From Lachnospiraceae bacterium (GTDB taxonomy: Bacteria > Bacillota > Clostridia > Lachnospirales > Lachnospiraceae): a stretch of 64,000 bases of DNA. This document shows positions 9,083 to 19,561 of the stretch, piece by piece; positions within the stretch are counted from its first letter, which is position 1, and every line of letters starts with the position of its first letter. The position numbers and the translations under genes were made by a program. Where the stretch lies: the NCBI GenBank assembly GCA_014804675.1, contig JAAUZH010000005.1, positions 36,346-100,345 of the forward strand, written 5' to 3'. The notes under the pieces are model-generated. The model was not told the DNA's origin and did not search any database. It worked only from the letters and a program-made list of their open reading frames with translations.

Positions 9083-10687
9083 ATGCCAGTAAAATATGTG
9101 TTTGTGACAGGCGGCGTTGTTTCCGGTTTAGGAAAGGGAATTACCGCTGCATCTTTAGGACGTCTTCTAAAAGCAAGAGGCTATAAAGTCACTATGCAGA
9201 AGTTTGATCCATATATCAATATAGATCCGGGCACTATGAATCCAATCCAGCATGGTGAGGTATTCGTTACGGATGACGGTGCGGAAACCGATCTGGATCT
9301 GGGTCATTATGAAAGATTTATTGATGAAAGCCTGGATAAAAATTCCAATGTGACAACAGGAAAAGTGTATTGGTCTGTTTTGCAAAAGGAAAGAAGAGGC
9401 GACTATGGCGGCGGAACCGTTCAGGTCATCCCCCATATAACCAATGAAATCAAAAGCCGCTTCTATCGGAATTTTACCGATGAGGATACAAGAATTGCCA
9501 TTATTGAGGTAGGAGGAACCGTAGGCGATATTGAAAGTCAGCCTTTTTTGGAGTCCATTCGTCAGTTCCAGCATGAAGTAGGACCGGAAAATGCTATCTT
9601 GATTCACGTTACTTTGATTCCTTATTTAAGCGCTTCTCAGGAAATGAAGACAAAACCTACCCAGGCTTCCGTAAAGGAGCTGCAGGGAATGGGTATCCAG
9701 CCAAATATTATTGTATGCAGAAGCGAGCATCCTTTAGACCAACAATTGAAAGATAAGATTGCATTATTCTGTAACGTTCCTGCAGGACGTGTCCTGCAAA
9801 ATCTGGATGTGGAATATTTATACGAAGCTCCCCTTGCCATGGAAGAGGAAAAGCTTGCCCAGGTTGCCTGTGAATGTTTACGATTGGATTGTCCGGAACC
9901 GGATCTTACCGATTGGAAGAACATGGTACAAAATCTCCGCAATCCGGAACATGAGATTACCATCGCCCTGGTAGGGAAATACATTCAGCTGCACGATGCT
10001 TATATCAGTGTGGTAGAAGCATTAAAACATGGTGGAATTTTTATACATACTACTGTGAATATCAAGTGGGTGGATTCTGAAACAGTTACTTCTGAAAATG
10101 CGGCAGATATATTTAAGGATGTAGACGGCATATTAGTTCCCGGCGGCTTTGGAGACAGGGGAATTAACGGAAAACTCTATGCCATCACTTATGCAAGAGA
10201 ACACCGCATTCCTTTCCTTGGACTTTGTCTTGGTATGCAGCTTGCCATCGTGGAATATGCAAGAAATGTGGTTGGTTATCGGGATGCCCACAGCATCGAA
10301 TTGGATTCCAGTACAACCCACCCGGTCATTGCCCTTATGCCGGATCAAAATGGCGTAGAGGATATTGGAGGCACTTTACGGCTGGGTTCCTATCCCTGTG
10401 TATTGGACAAGCAGTCCAAGGCATATGAGCTGTATGGAGAAGAAACTATTTATGAAAGACATAGGCATCGTTACGAAGTCAATAATGATTATCGTAATGC
10501 TCTGATGGAGCATGGCTTGAAGTTATCCGGACTTTCTCCTGACGGCCGCATCGTGGAAATGTGCGAGCTGCCGGAACACCCATTTTTTGTTGCAACCCAG
10601 AGTCATCCGGAATTAAAGAGCAGACCCAACAGGCCCCATCCTTTGTTCAAAGGTTTTGTAGAAGCTGCTTTGAAGAATAAGCAATAA
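9083..10687 (+). CDS. pyrG: CTP synthase
   Basis: CTP synthase aminates UTP to CTP using ATP and glutamine. The N-terminal synthase domain starts [19 protein letters not shown] with its P-loop. Further motifs are [20 protein letters not shown] and [14 protein letters not shown]. The C-terminal class I glutamine amidotransferase domain has the oxyanion strand PGGFGDRG, the nucleophile in FLGLCLGMQ and the His/Glu pair in SHPELKSRP. The 534-residue length is standard. A GGAGG ribosome site precedes the ATG. It is monocistronic, ending at a terminator at 10703-10745 shared with the convergent chemoreceptor gene. Confidence 0.98.
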   Translation: MPVKYVFVTGGVVSGLGKGITAASLGRLLKARGYKVTMQKFDPYINIDPGTMNPIQHGEVFVTDDGAETDLDLGHYERFIDESLDKNSNVTTGKVYWSVLQKERRGDYGGGTVQVIPHITNEIKSRFYRNFTDEDTRIAIIEVGGTVGDIESQPFLESIRQFQHEVGPENAILIHVTLIPYLSASQEMKTKPTQASVKELQGMGIQPNIIVCRSEHPLDQQLKDKIALFCNVPAGRVLQNLDVEYLYEAPLAMEEEKLAQVACECLRLDCPEPDLTDWKNMVQNLRNPEHEITIALVGKYIQLHDAYISVVEALKHGGIFIHTTVNIKWVDSETVTSENAADIFKDVDGILVPGGFGDRGINGKLYAITYAREHRIPFLGLCLGMQLAIVEYARNVVGYRDAHSIELDSSTTHPVIALMPDQNGVEDIGGTLRLGSYPCVLDKQSKAYELYGEETIYERHRHRYEVNNDYRNALMEHGLKLSGLSPDGRIVEMCELPEHPFFVATQSHPELKSRPNRPHPLFKGFVEAALKNKQ

Positions 10688-10702
10688 GAAATAAGAGGTA
10701 AC

Positions 10703-10745
10703 AAAAACATCCTTTCAGTTATAAACTAACTAAAAGGATGTTTTT
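10703..10745. terminator. Bidirectional terminator between pyrG and the chemoreceptor gene
   Basis: AAAAACATCCTTT (10703 onward) pairs with AAAGGATGTTTTT (ending 10745) around a loop containing AGTT and AACT, which add a small inner stem. The outer A and T runs allow termination on both strands: pyrG (+) and the chemoreceptor gene (-), whose stop is 41 bases further on. Confidence 0.88.
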
Positions 10746-10785
10746 ATTATCTGCTATTTATTATCACTTACCGGATTCACCATAA

Positions 10786-12135
10786 TTAGTAAATTTGAAA
10801 TGCATTCATCCTTCTTACTAATTCCTGTGAAGCAACATCCAGCCTCTTCACTTCTTCCATAATGGATTCAATGGTGGCAGCAAGTTCTTCTGTAGAAGCT
10901 GCTGTTTCCTGGGTAGAAGCCGCATTCTGCTCTGCAATGGCAGAAAGAGTTTCGATAGAAGATACCACCTGTCCTTTTGCCTGCTCTAACACATTCGTAC
11001 TGCTTGAAATAGTTTCAATACCGTTTACGGTTACCAGTAATCCATTGTTTACGCTGTCAAATACAGTCTTTGTGGTCTCAACCTTATCAGCCTGCAGGCC
11101 AATAATGGCATCTACTGTATTCATTGTCTTAACAGCCTGCTCAGACTGGGTCAGCAGGTGGGAAATAATGTCTTCGATTGTCTTTGCAGACTGATTGGAC
11201 TGTTCTGCCAGATTTTTAATCTGTTCCGCAACAACCGCAAAGCCCCTGCCGCTTTCTCCTGCTCTTGCTGCCTCAATAGACGCATTTAACGCAAGCAGAT
11301 TCGTCTCGTTTGCAATAGAGGCAATCAGTTCCGTTGCCTTATGTATTTCCTGTGCAGATTCATTTGTTGTATTGGTCTGCTCGTAAATAATAGCAATCTG
11401 GGTTTTTACTTTTTCTGAAATAGCTTCCAATTCCTCTACGGAGTCCACACCGGCCGCTCCGGTTTTCTTCATCTGCTCCGCATTTTCCATCAGTTCTTTT
11501 ACTGCCAGGGAGGTCTGCTCGATTCCGTCACCAATCTTGTGAACTGCCTCAGAAACCGCCTGGGTTTCAATTGCCTGCTGGGTAGCGCCATTTGCCATTT
11601 CTGTCATAGTCTGTGCAACACTTTCCGAAGAAGTGCTGGTATCGGCAGTCATTTTATTCAGGCTCACAACCGAATCATGCACGGAATCCGTAGTAGTGCC
11701 TACATAGCCAATCAATTTCTTTAATTCCTTCAATACATCCGAAAGACCATTGGCTAATATTCCCATTTCATCCATTCTATCCAGATCTGCTTTTCCAACA
11801 TCCTTAGTCAGATCCCCAGCTGCTGCCGCTTCCAGAATATCCATGGTGCGGTTTAAGGATTTTATCATATTCCCCACAACCAGCCTGGCCATAATGACTC
11901 CCACAATACAGGAAGCAACAGCGGTAATGACCATGCCTCTGATAAGCCCCACCAATTCCGCTCCTTTAACTGCGGTTCCATGAAGCTTAATGTCAATAAG
12001 CGCTCCAATCATAACCAACACGGCTGATCCGATTATCAGACCAATTATTTTTGCCTGCAAGGATGCCTTTCTCTTTTTTACCTCTTGCCTTACTTCAGCT
12101 GCCGCTTCTACAATGTTGTCCACTCTTTCTTCCAT
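10786..12135 (-). CDS. Methyl-accepting chemotaxis protein without a large extracellular sensor
   Basis: The protein has two membrane helices close together ([18 protein letters not shown] and [18 protein letters not shown]) separated by only about 20 residues. A HAMP region ([21 protein letters not shown]) and a long methyl-accepting signalling coiled coil with the tip [21 protein letters not shown] follow. It should signal to CheA/CheW. With no room for a periplasmic ligand domain, it may sense membrane state or internal signals. I prefer the ATG at 12135 (MEERVDN) with GCGAGG upstream over the GTG six codons earlier. No chemotaxis or flagellar genes are nearby. Confidence 0.9.
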   Translation of the reverse strand: MEERVDNIVEAAAEVRQEVKKRKASLQAKIIGLIIGSAVLVMIGALIDIKLHGTAVKGAELVGLIRGMVITAVASCIVGVIMARLVVGNMIKSLNRTMDILEAAAAGDLTKDVGKADLDRMDEMGILANGLSDVLKELKKLIGYVGTTTDSVHDSVVSLNKMTADTSTSSESVAQTMTEMANGATQQAIETQAVSEAVHKIGDGIEQTSLAVKELMENAEQMKKTGAAGVDSVEELEAISEKVKTQIAIIYEQTNTTNESAQEIHKATELIASIANETNLLALNASIEAARAGESGRGFAVVAEQIKNLAEQSNQSAKTIEDIISHLLTQSEQAVKTMNTVDAIIGLQADKVETTKTVFDSVNNGLLVTVNGIETISSSTNVLEQAKGQVVSSIETLSAIAEQNAASTQETAASTEELAATIESIMEEVKRLDVASQELVRRMNAFQIY

Positions 12136-12222
12136 ATGTAACCTCGCCTTCACTATTTTTTGCCTTACTGTTTTTTGCTTTCACCATTTTCTTTGCTCAT
12201 TTTATCATATTTTCATATGATT

Positions 12223-12618
12223 TTAAAGGGATTTTATAAAATTTCCATGGCTTTTCTCTTCCCCCGAAAACCAGTCCTTCAAAAGTACGGGAAGCTTCTC
12301 AAAATACTCTGAAATAACAATTTCCGGCGGCTCCTGATTTTTCTTTTTTCTATAAAGTTCCCTGAGCGCAGAAGGAATTTTTACAAGCTGTTCCTTTTCT
12401 TTCCTGCTAAGACTTTTAATAAAATATTCCAGTCTGCACGCTTCCGGCCAGCTGCTCGTTTCCCATAAAGCTTCCAGCTCCACTGCCTGCCTGCTCTTTG
12501 TGTATTTTGCTCCTTGCTTCTCCTTATAGAAATGCTGCTGCAGCCTCTTTTTTATGTCTTTTGTAATACCGGTATAGTAGCTTTCATCCTGGCATTTTAT
12601 CATGTAAATGTAATTCAT
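12223..12618 (-). CDS. GIY-YIG domain protein (UPF0213/YhbQ-like)
   Basis: A small GIY-YIG nuclease-fold protein: YIYMIKCQDESYYTGITKD holds the two conserved strands, followed by KRLQQH and EYFIKSLSRKEKEQLV. Proteins of this type are single-domain, and E. coli YhbQ is linked to DNA damage handling. The cellular role is not established here. The ATG at 12618 has TTGGAG upstream and starts directly at the domain. The longer frame to 12657 adds a non-homologous leader. It lies 66 bases after the amidohydrolase gene on the same strand. Confidence 0.88.
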   Translation of the reverse strand: MNYIYMIKCQDESYYTGITKDIKKRLQQHFYKEKQGAKYTKSRQAVELEALWETSSWPEACRLEYFIKSLSRKEKEQLVKIPSALRELYRKKKNQEPPEIVISEYFEKLPVLLKDWFSGEEKSHGNFIKSL

Positions 12619-12684
12619 GCTTTCTCCAATACATTGCAATTCCGGTTTCACCGGCAAAGCCCTTTTATCATTTATGCAATTTTA

Positions 12685-13914
12685 TCATGATATTTTCCTG
12701 CTGTCATCTTCTTCGTCCTGCTTATGAGCATAAACAATCCTGCCATCAATTATGGTATACAGAGTCTGGGTAAAGGTTTCCATGGGATTTCCCGTAAATA
12801 TAGCAATATCCGCATCCTTTCCCGGTTCCAGGCTTCCCACCCGATGCTCTACCCTGCATATTTTAGCGGCATTTATAGTAATTGCTTTCAGCCCTTCCTC
12901 CATAGGAAGGCCCTTTTTTACCGCAAGCCCGGCACAAATAGGCAGATATTGCAGAATGGATACAGGATGATCCGTAGTGATTGCCACCGTTACCCCAGCC
13001 TTACTTAAGACACCGCTTGTTTTAAAATCCATATTCTGTACTTCTATTTTGGAGCGTGCTGTCAAGTCCGGCCCTACAATAGCAGGAAATCCGGATTCCG
13101 CAATTTCTTCTGCTATCAGATGCCCTTCCGTACAATGATCCAAAGTCATGTCCAACTGAAATTCCCTTGCAATGCGGATAGCCGTCAAAATATCATCCGT
13201 TCTGTGAACATGGGCCTTTAAAGGAATCTCCCTGTTTAATACAGGCAGCCACGGCTCCATATTAAAGTCCTCTTTCTCTAAGCTTCCATTATCCTTTTGC
13301 TCCTTATATTGTTTTGCGCGAAACAGCTCCTCACGGAGCAGAGAGGCAATTGCCATTCTGCTTGCCGGCATTTTTCCCATGTCGCCATAATTTCTTTTGG
13401 GATTTTCTCCAAATGCCACTTTCATAGCCGCAGGCGCCTTTATAATCATATCATCCATACATCTGCCCTGGGTCTTCATGAACACGAACTGTCCTCCTAC
13501 CACATTGGCGCTGCCCGGTCCTGCCATGACCGATGTGATTCCCGCCTTTATTGCAGCATGAAATTCAGGGTCCATAGGGTTAATAGCATCTAACCCTCTC
13601 AGGGCAGGTGTAATTGGGTTTGTAATTTCATTGCCGTCATCTCCTACAGTTCCGTTTTTTTCTTCCGTAATGCCCACATGACAATGTGCTTCAATGATTC
13701 CCGGCATGACCCATGCTCCGTTTACATCCAGAATGTCTGCCATCCTTGCATTTTCGCATTTTTTCTCCCGGTTTTCTTTTTGCACTTGGGAATGTATGTC
13801 TCCCAATTTCCTCATGCTTCCTATCTCCGTTATGCTCTTTCCTTCTATTTTTATATATCCCTGCTCTATGGTCTCTCCTGCCATAGTGTGAATGTTTCCA
13901 TTGATAATAATCAT
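12685..13914 (-). CDS. Amidohydrolase (imidazolonepropionase-like)
   Basis: A metal-dependent amidohydrolase of about 409 residues. Metal and catalytic signatures are present: the HxH pair in IEAHCHVG, KAHVHRTDD, DHCTEGH, and the Asp in TTDHPVS. The C-terminal strand GSLEPGKDADIAIFTGNP closes the beta-sandwich. The substrate cannot be read from sequence; relatives act on imidazolones, dipeptides and cyclic amides. It has no signal peptide, so it is cytoplasmic. Its start lies directly against one arm of an inverted repeat (13915-13993) that covers its ribosome binding site. Confidence 0.88.
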   Translation of the reverse strand: MIIINGNIHTMAGETIEQGYIKIEGKSITEIGSMRKLGDIHSQVQKENREKKCENARMADILDVNGAWVMPGIIEAHCHVGITEEKNGTVGDDGNEITNPITPALRGLDAINPMDPEFHAAIKAGITSVMAGPGSANVVGGQFVFMKTQGRCMDDMIIKAPAAMKVAFGENPKRNYGDMGKMPASRMAIASLLREELFRAKQYKEQKDNGSLEKEDFNMEPWLPVLNREIPLKAHVHRTDDILTAIRIAREFQLDMTLDHCTEGHLIAEEIAESGFPAIVGPDLTARSKIEVQNMDFKTSGVLSKAGVTVAITTDHPVSILQYLPICAGLAVKKGLPMEEGLKAITINAAKICRVEHRVGSLEPGKDADIAIFTGNPMETFTQTLYTIIDGRIVYAHKQDEEDDSRKIS

Positions 13915-13993
13915 AAAAGCCTCTTTTTCCTTTTTTCTATATTATTTGTTTTATCTTTGAATTTATACGATGCCGACGAAAAAAGAGGCTTTT
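13915..13993 (-). promoter_or_regulatory. Long inverted repeat covering the amidohydrolase ribosome binding site
   Basis: Two 14-base arms (13980-13993 and 13915-13928) are exact complements, separated by 51 bases. On the mRNA the second arm contains AAAGAGG, the likely Shine-Dalgarno sequence, and ends immediately before the ATG at 13914. The first arm begins 8 bases after the upstream esterase stop. Only four T follow the hairpin, so it is a weak terminator at best. It may act as a translational block. Confidence 0.6.
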
Positions 13994-14001
13994 TATTTGG
14001 A

Positions 14002-14961
14002 CTATATTTTGTTCTTTCTCTTTATCCATTCTGTGGAAGCATCCATGGCTGCCCTGCAGGCTTCTGTCTGATCCAGAGAGTGGAGCATGACAAAATCATG
14101 TATGATTGCCTGAAAACGTAAAGCGGTTACCGGAACTCCTGCCTTCCGAAGCTTTTCAGCATAGGCTTCCCCCTCATCCCTGAGCACATCCGCTTCCCCA
14201 TTTAATATCATTGCTTCCGGCAGTCCTGACAATTGTTCTATGCTGGCACAAAGAGGAGATGCGGTAATCTGATCCCTTGCCCGTTCAGAGGTGGTATACT
14301 GATCCCAGAACCAGATCATTCCGTCCCGGTAAAGATAGTAATCTTGTGCAAACCTGCAGTAGGATTCCGTATCAAAACAGGCATTGGTAACCGGATAATA
14401 TAAAAGCTGTTTTTGTATATGGGGACCGTTTCTGTATTTCGACATCATGGTCATGGCAATTGCCATATTACCTCCTACACTGTCTCCTGCTACTGTCAAT
14501 GTTTTTTCATTCATTTCACAGCCCATACGGAAAAGCAGCTCCGGCAGCATGGAAAGTATGCTGTAGCATTGCTCCAGGGCAACGGGATAATGTGCTTCGG
14601 GAGAGCGGGTATATTCTGGAAAAATTACGATACAGCCTGTTCTTGCCGCCAGTTCCCGCACAAGCTTTTCGTGGGTATGGAAGCTTCCAAATACCCAGCC
14701 TGCTCCATGAATGTAAAATATTACATCTGCCGGATTATTTAAACACTCCGGTTTTACGATATAAACAGGGATTTCTCCCCATCGTCCTGTATCTGCTTTT
14801 ATGCAGCTTATTTGTGCAGGATACAGGAATACAGGTGTATCCTGGGCTTTTTCCAATGCTTCTCTGCCTTCTTCTGGCGGCAATTGATAAATACGGGGCA
14901 GGGCTGCAGCGGCATTGCTTACTTCTACCGCTTCCTGTTCCAGTTGAACTGTTCGTCTCAT
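14002..14961 (-). CDS. Alpha/beta-hydrolase, hormone-sensitive lipase type esterase
   Basis: A carboxylic-ester hydrolase of the HSL family. The oxyanion motif is HGAGWVFGSFHTH, a variant of HGGG. The nucleophile elbow is GDSVGGN, the acid is in GEADVLRDE, and the His is in IIHDFVML. The protein has 319 residues with no signal peptide. A GGAG site 6 bases upstream supports the ATG. It is followed on the same strand by the amidohydrolase after 87 bases, with the inverted repeat in between, so the two may be cotranscribed. Confidence 0.9.
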   Translation of the reverse strand: MRRTVQLEQEAVEVSNAAAALPRIYQLPPEEGREALEKAQDTPVFLYPAQISCIKADTGRWGEIPVYIVKPECLNNPADVIFYIHGAGWVFGSFHTHEKLVRELAARTGCIVIFPEYTRSPEAHYPVALEQCYSILSMLPELLFRMGCEMNEKTLTVAGDSVGGNMAIAMTMMSKYRNGPHIQKQLLYYPVTNACFDTESYCRFAQDYYLYRDGMIWFWDQYTTSERARDQITASPLCASIEQLSGLPEAMILNGEADVLRDEGEAYAEKLRKAGVPVTALRFQAIIHDFVMLHSLDQTEACRAAMDASTEWIKRKNKI

Positions 14962-15052
14962 AGATAAACTCCTTCTGATTTTCTTCTATATAAAATCATA
15001 TTCTTTGAGATGGCGGTTCATTATTGAATTTTAATTCTCTATATTCATGTAC

Positions 15053-15649
15053 CTGTAAGTCCAAGTGTATGCCGTTGCTCCGGTCGTATTTTTGACAGAA
15101 ACCATGAATCAGATATTGATATTACCAATAATGAAGGACTGGTATATCAACTCTATGCCAGAAAACAGCAATCGCTCTCACGGATATGGAAGCCTGAATC
15201 TTGCCACCTTCGAGCCATTCCCTAAAAATCCTCCCATTTCCAAGGTGTTCCGAGAAATAGGTCTGGCAGATGAACTTGGCTCTGGCATGCGAAATACCTA
15301 CAAATACACGAGATTATATTCCGGTGCGGAACCGGAATTTAAGGAAGGGGATATCTTTCGTACTGTCATTCCACTAAGTGAAGCTGCTACTGTTGGACCA
15401 AACAGCAACTTAGGTACGCAAGTAAGTACGCAAATCAAGCTTCCCGTCGATAAGTTAACAGCACTGATTGATTTCTGCTCCACACCAAGGAGCCGCAGAG
15501 AAATGCAAGCTTTCTGCGGAATTAAAACAGCAGAATATTTCAGAAAGCATATTATCAAACCAATGCTTCAAAATAATATGATTAAACAGACTATTCCCGA
15601 TAAGCCAAATAGCCGTAATCAAAAATATAATGGGTGGTATTGTCATTGA
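15053..15649 (+). pseudogene. Truncated, frameshifted AlbA_2/RecG-like ATP-binding regulator
   Basis: The segment from about 15175 to 15649 encodes the typical C-terminal part of AlbA_2 (formerly AAA_4) proteins: FEPFPKNPPISKVFREIGLADELGSG-like text, then a winged-helix-like end. Before it, a different frame (about 15080-15230) reads RIFDRNHESDIDITN and looks like an earlier piece of the same kind of gene. The N-terminal AlbA_2 domain is absent. The pieces are in different frames and lack a proper start, so I call it a decayed gene. Such proteins are common on mobile elements in this group. Confidence 0.7.
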
Positions 15650-15723
15650 TTTTCATAATGCGATTGAAAAAGGACAGTTATTGCACAATATTTATCAATA
15701 ACCATCAATTGCACTTACAATTA

Positions 15724-15752
15724 TTGACAAAACGTTTCATTTAAAGTATATT
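15724..15752 (+). promoter_or_regulatory. Predicted promoter of the MacB/FtsX-type ABC operon
   Basis: A perfect TTGACA (15724-15729) and TATATT (15747-15752) are 17 bases apart. They are followed by a leader of about 110 bases with a hairpin (GCGGCTG...CAGCCGC, about 15765-15791) and a second small hairpin (GTTAG...CTAAC). The leader could hold regulation, but no T-run follows these hairpins. Confidence 0.75.
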
Positions 15753-15868
15753 AAAATCCAAGTTAGCGGCTGCAAACCATATGGACAGCCGCATTTATTG
15801 AAATTATCAGTTAGCGTTGACTAACCGCTATAGAGTCAGCAGCAGAAATCTGAAACGGAGGCAGGAGC

Positions 15869-16585
15869 ATGTCGGAGGATGAAAGAAAATTTTTAGAAAT
15901 TGTAGATTTAAAGAAGGGATTTGGCAGCGGAGAAACCCGTCAGGAAGTGCTCCGAGGGATGAATTTTTCCGTTGCAAAAGGAGAATTTTGTGTACTTTTG
16001 GGACCTTCCGGTTCCGGAAAGTCTACACTGCTTAACATAATCGGCGGAATAGACAACGCTGATTCCGGATATATATCTATAAACGGCGATAAACTTGAGG
16101 ATTTAGGTGAAAAGAAGCTGACCCAGTACCGTCGTAAGCATTTGGGATACGTTTTTCAGATGTATAATTTAATCGGAAATCTGAATGTGAAGGAAAATAT
16201 TGAGGTCGGTGCATATTTGTCGGATGATGCGCTTGATATTGATGAGCTTTTAAATACACTGGGGCTTTATGAACACAGGTACAAGCTTCCAAACCAGTTG
16301 TCCGGAGGACAACAGCAACGTGTTTCCATTGGCCGTGCAATTGTCAAAAATCCGGATATCTTACTTTGCGATGAGCCTACAGGCGCCCTAGACTATAACA
16401 CGTCAAAGGAAATCCTGAAGCTGATTGAAGATGTGAATGTGAAATATGGTAATACCGTTATTATGGTCACACACAATGAGGCCATTAAAAACATGGCAGA
16501 TCATATAATAAAGCTTCACGACGGAAATGTCCGCCGCAATGAAATCAATACAAACAAAATTTCAGCCGCAAATCTGGAGTGGTAA
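15869..16585 (+). CDS. ABC transporter ATP-binding protein (MacB/LolD type)
   Basis: A 238-residue ATPase with Walker [11 protein letters not shown]-loop in [10 protein letters not shown], signature [14 protein letters not shown], Walker [13 protein letters not shown] and H-loop MVTHNEA. This subfamily (MacB/LolD/FtsE-like) pairs with FtsX-type permeases in peptide export, antibiotic resistance or lipoprotein handling rather than in import. GGAGG lies 7 bases upstream of the ATG. The large permease follows at 16650. No two-component system is next to this pair, unlike many Bce-type modules. Confidence 0.94.
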   Translation: MSEDERKFLEIVDLKKGFGSGETRQEVLRGMNFSVAKGEFCVLLGPSGSGKSTLLNIIGGIDNADSGYISINGDKLEDLGEKKLTQYRRKHLGYVFQMYNLIGNLNVKENIEVGAYLSDDALDIDELLNTLGLYEHRYKLPNQLSGGQQQRVSIGRAIVKNPDILLCDEPTGALDYNTSKEILKLIEDVNVKYGNTVIMVTHNEAIKNMADHIIKLHDGNVRRNEINTNKISAANLEW

Positions 16586-16649
16586 GGAGCATCGCAAATT
16601 TGTGTTTGTATCCAAACTCCCGGGCGGAGAAAGGAACACGGTTATAAAA

Positions 16650-19385
16650 ATGAAGAAATATGAACAGAAAGTGAGAAATCCACTTTTGAAAAGAATTCCA
16701 AGAGAACTTTTGGGCGACTGGAAAAAGTATCTTTTGGTAAGCCTGTTTTTGATTCTTACTATTGGATTTGTATCCGGAATGTATGTTGCAAATGAAAGCA
16801 TGATGACATCAGCAGACGAAGGTATCTCCAAATACAATCTGGAAAATGGACATTTTGAACTGAATCAGCAAGGGGACGGGGAACTGCTTTCCGCTATTGA
16901 GTCAGGAGATAAGGCAGATATTAAACAGTATTATCTGGATAAAGCGAAAAAAGAATTGGATGAGAAATTCCAAAAAGAATTTGAGAAGGAGTTTACGGAA
17001 AAATTTGATTTTGAGTTTGAGAAAGAATTTGAAACAGCACTTGAACTGCAGATAAAAGAGTCCTTACTGACACAAGGATTGAATGAGAGCGAAGCCGAAG
17101 CTATGCTTCCTGCAGCAGTTGAACAGGCAAAGCAGACAGAGGATTATCAGACCGGCTATGATACTGCATACGAAGAATCCTATCATGAAGCATATGATGA
17201 GGCATATACTCAGGCATATGATGAGGCGTTGAAGGATATTGAGGATGAAATAAACGAGAAATATGAGGATGCAAAAGAAAAATATGAATTAGATGATCCT
17301 GACTTTCAAGCCATTCCAGTGAAGGTGTATGAAAATTTTTATAGAAATGAGGACGAGGATAATGATAATGACGGCATATCCGATGGAACTGTCCGGGTCT
17401 ATGCAAAAAGCGAAGAGATAAATCTGGCATGCCTTATGGAAGGACACTTTCCCGACACAGAAGATGAAATTGCCATTGACCGTATGCATGCAGATAATTG
17501 TGGAATTAAAGTAGAAGATATCATTACAGTAGGAGGACAGTCCTTTAAAGTCGTTGGACTGATTGCATATGTGAACTATTCCACCCTTCATGAAAAAAAT
17601 ACAGATCTTATATTTGATGCTTTGAAGTTTAATGTGGCAATGGTGACAGAAAGCGGTTTCAACCGCCTAAGCCAGACCATCCATTATACATACGCATGGA
17701 AATATGAAAAAGAACCAAAAGACGAAAAGGAAGAAAAGACTCTTTCGGACGATTTCTTAAAAGCTCTGCTTACACAAGCTGTTACAGCCGATAATGAAAT
17801 TGAGGATTATATTCCCCGCTATGCCAATTCAGCAGTCAACTTTGCAACGGATGATATGGGATCTGACGAAGCAATGGGCGGAGTTCTTCTGGATATTTTA
17901 ATTGTTATCATTGCCTTTATCTTTGCCATCACGATAAGCAACACCATCACAAAAGAATCACAGACAATCGGTACGCTTCGCGCTTCCGGATACAGTAAAG
18001 GGGAACTGATCCTGCATTACTTGTCTATGCCCGTAATTGTAACGTTGATTGCAGCAGGCATTGGTAATATACTTGGATATTCTATATTCAAGAATGTGGT
18101 CGTATCCATGTATTATAATAGTTACAGCCTTCCAACCTATGAGACAATATGGAATCCGGAAGCCTTTTTTAAGACCACCCTGATTCCCGTATTGCTGATG
18201 TTTATTGTAAATCTTGTCATTATTGTAAAAATGATGCAGCATACTCCGTTGCAGTTTTTAAGGCATGATTTAAAGAAAACAAAACGCAAAAAAGCTATGC
18301 GCCTTCCCAGATGGAAATTTTTCAGCAGGTTTCGTCTGCGTATTATATTCCAGAATATTCCAAATTACATCATCCTTTTTGTCGGTATTTTATTTATTTT
18401 GGTAATGCTTGCTATGGCAGTAGGAATGCCTGATACTCTTAAGTTTTATAAAGAAAATGCTACGGATATTATGTTTGCAAAATATCAGTATATATTAAAG
18501 TCATATGAAGATGAAGAAGGAAACCTGCTTGGTACAGGAAATAAGGATGCGGAGAAATTCAGCATGCAGTCACTACAAAAAAAGAGTGATGTCTTGGATG
18601 AAGAGGTATCGGTATATGGAATTTTAGATGACAGCAGGTATGTAAAAATCGCTGATTTGAAATCACTGGAAGAGGGAGAGGTTTATATCTCCGAATCCTT
18701 TCAGGATAAATACGGCCTGAATGTGGGAGATACTATTTCCTTGGATGAAAAGTATGAGAACAAGCAATATCAGTTTAAGGTGGCAGGCATCTATGATAAG
18801 TCCCAGAACATTACCGTTTTCATGTCAATTGAAAATTATCGCTCTATATTTGATTTAGATGAAGAGGAATTTGGCGGCTATATGTCTGATTCGAAAATCA
18901 CAGATATTGAGGAAGAAAATATTGCCACGGTTATTACGGAACAGGACATTACCAAGATGTGCGACCAACTGGATCATTCCATGGGATCTTATATGGAATA
19001 TTTCCAGTTCCTGTGCATTCTTTTATCGGCAGTGTTGATTTACCTTCTTACTAAGATTATTATAGAAAAAAACGAAAATGCCATATCCATGACCAAAATT
19101 TTAGGATATGAGAATCGGGAAATAGCAAGCCTGTACCTTTTTTCCACTACCATGATTCTCATTATTGCGGATGCCGTCTGTGTTGCTTTGGGAGCGCTGG
19201 TTATGAATGAAGCATGGAAAGCAATTATGCTCAGTTACAGTGGATGGTTTACATTCAAAATTCAACCGGTAGGATATGTGAAAATGTTTGCCTTTGTCTT
19301 AATCGGATATTTGATAGTCATGGTCTTCGACTTTAGGAGAATTAAGAAGATTCCCATGGATGAAGCATTAAAGAATGTGGAGTAA
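16650..19385 (+). CDS. Very large FtsX-family ABC permease with an acidic coiled-coil ectodomain
   Basis: The protein has about 911 residues starting at MKKYEQKVRN; I place the start here because the longer frame overlaps the ATPase gene by 59 bases. It has an N-terminal membrane helix (YLLVSLFLILTIGFVSGMYV), a large outside domain, two FtsX blocks (LLDILIVIIAFIFAITISNT and later helices), a second outside domain and three C-terminal helices. The first ectodomain begins with a charged repeat segment (KEFEKEFTEKFDFEFEKEF) and then a periodic Tyr/Ala/Asp/Glu tract (YDEAYTQAYDEA), probably a long helical coiled coil. This suggests a MacB-like stalk. The substrate is unknown. Confidence 0.88.
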   Translation: MKKYEQKVRNPLLKRIPRELLGDWKKYLLVSLFLILTIGFVSGMYVANESMMTSADEGISKYNLENGHFELNQQGDGELLSAIESGDKADIKQYYLDKAKKELDEKFQKEFEKEFTEKFDFEFEKEFETALELQIKESLLTQGLNESEAEAMLPAAVEQAKQTEDYQTGYDTAYEESYHEAYDEAYTQAYDEALKDIEDEINEKYEDAKEKYELDDPDFQAIPVKVYENFYRNEDEDNDNDGISDGTVRVYAKSEEINLACLMEGHFPDTEDEIAIDRMHADNCGIKVEDIITVGGQSFKVVGLIAYVNYSTLHEKNTDLIFDALKFNVAMVTESGFNRLSQTIHYTYAWKYEKEPKDEKEEKTLSDDFLKALLTQAVTADNEIEDYIPRYANSAVNFATDDMGSDEAMGGVLLDILIVIIAFIFAITISNTITKESQTIGTLRASGYSKGELILHYLSMPVIVTLIAAGIGNILGYSIFKNVVVSMYYNSYSLPTYETIWNPEAFFKTTLIPVLLMFIVNLVIIVKMMQHTPLQFLRHDLKKTKRKKAMRLPRWKFFSRFRLRIIFQNIPNYIILFVGILFILVMLAMAVGMPDTLKFYKENATDIMFAKYQYILKSYEDEEGNLLGTGNKDAEKFSMQSLQKKSDVLDEEVSVYGILDDSRYVKIADLKSLEEGEVYISESFQDKYGLNVGDTISLDEKYENKQYQFKVAGIYDKSQNITVFMSIENYRSIFDLDEEEFGGYMSDSKITDIEEENIATVITEQDITKMCDQLDHSMGSYMEYFQFLCILLSAVLIYLLTKIIIEKNENAISMTKILGYENREIASLYLFSTTMILIIADAVCVALGALVMNEAWKAIMLSYSGWFTFKIQPVGYVKMFAFVLIGYLIVMVFDFRRIKKIPMDEALKNVE

Positions 19386-19388
19386 TTT

Positions 19389-19517
19389 TTATATCTTGTG
19401 GCTGTAGACTTTCATGGCAAGTGCCAGATTTTGCTGTCCCGTAATCTCCTATAAAGTTCTTTGGTCCATGCCTTTTGCTGCCATACGAGTACAGGCAGTA
19501 TGTGGGTCTCTTCTATT
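19389..19517 (-). pseudogene. Tyrosine recombinase C-terminal remnant
   Basis: On the minus strand a frame reads RRDPHTACTRMAAKGMDQRTL, a stop, then EITGQQNLALAMKVYSHKI. This matches the end of phage/ICE integrases: the LRHT box with H and R-like residues, the G-H-like TGQQN box and the catalytic Tyr in KVYSH. An in-frame TAG replaces the usual Gln and the rest of the gene is missing. It is a scar of an integrated element, just after the permease gene. Confidence 0.7.
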
Positions 19518-19561
19518 TCATAAAAAACATAATAGTTTTTATATGGCATACAATGGATTCC

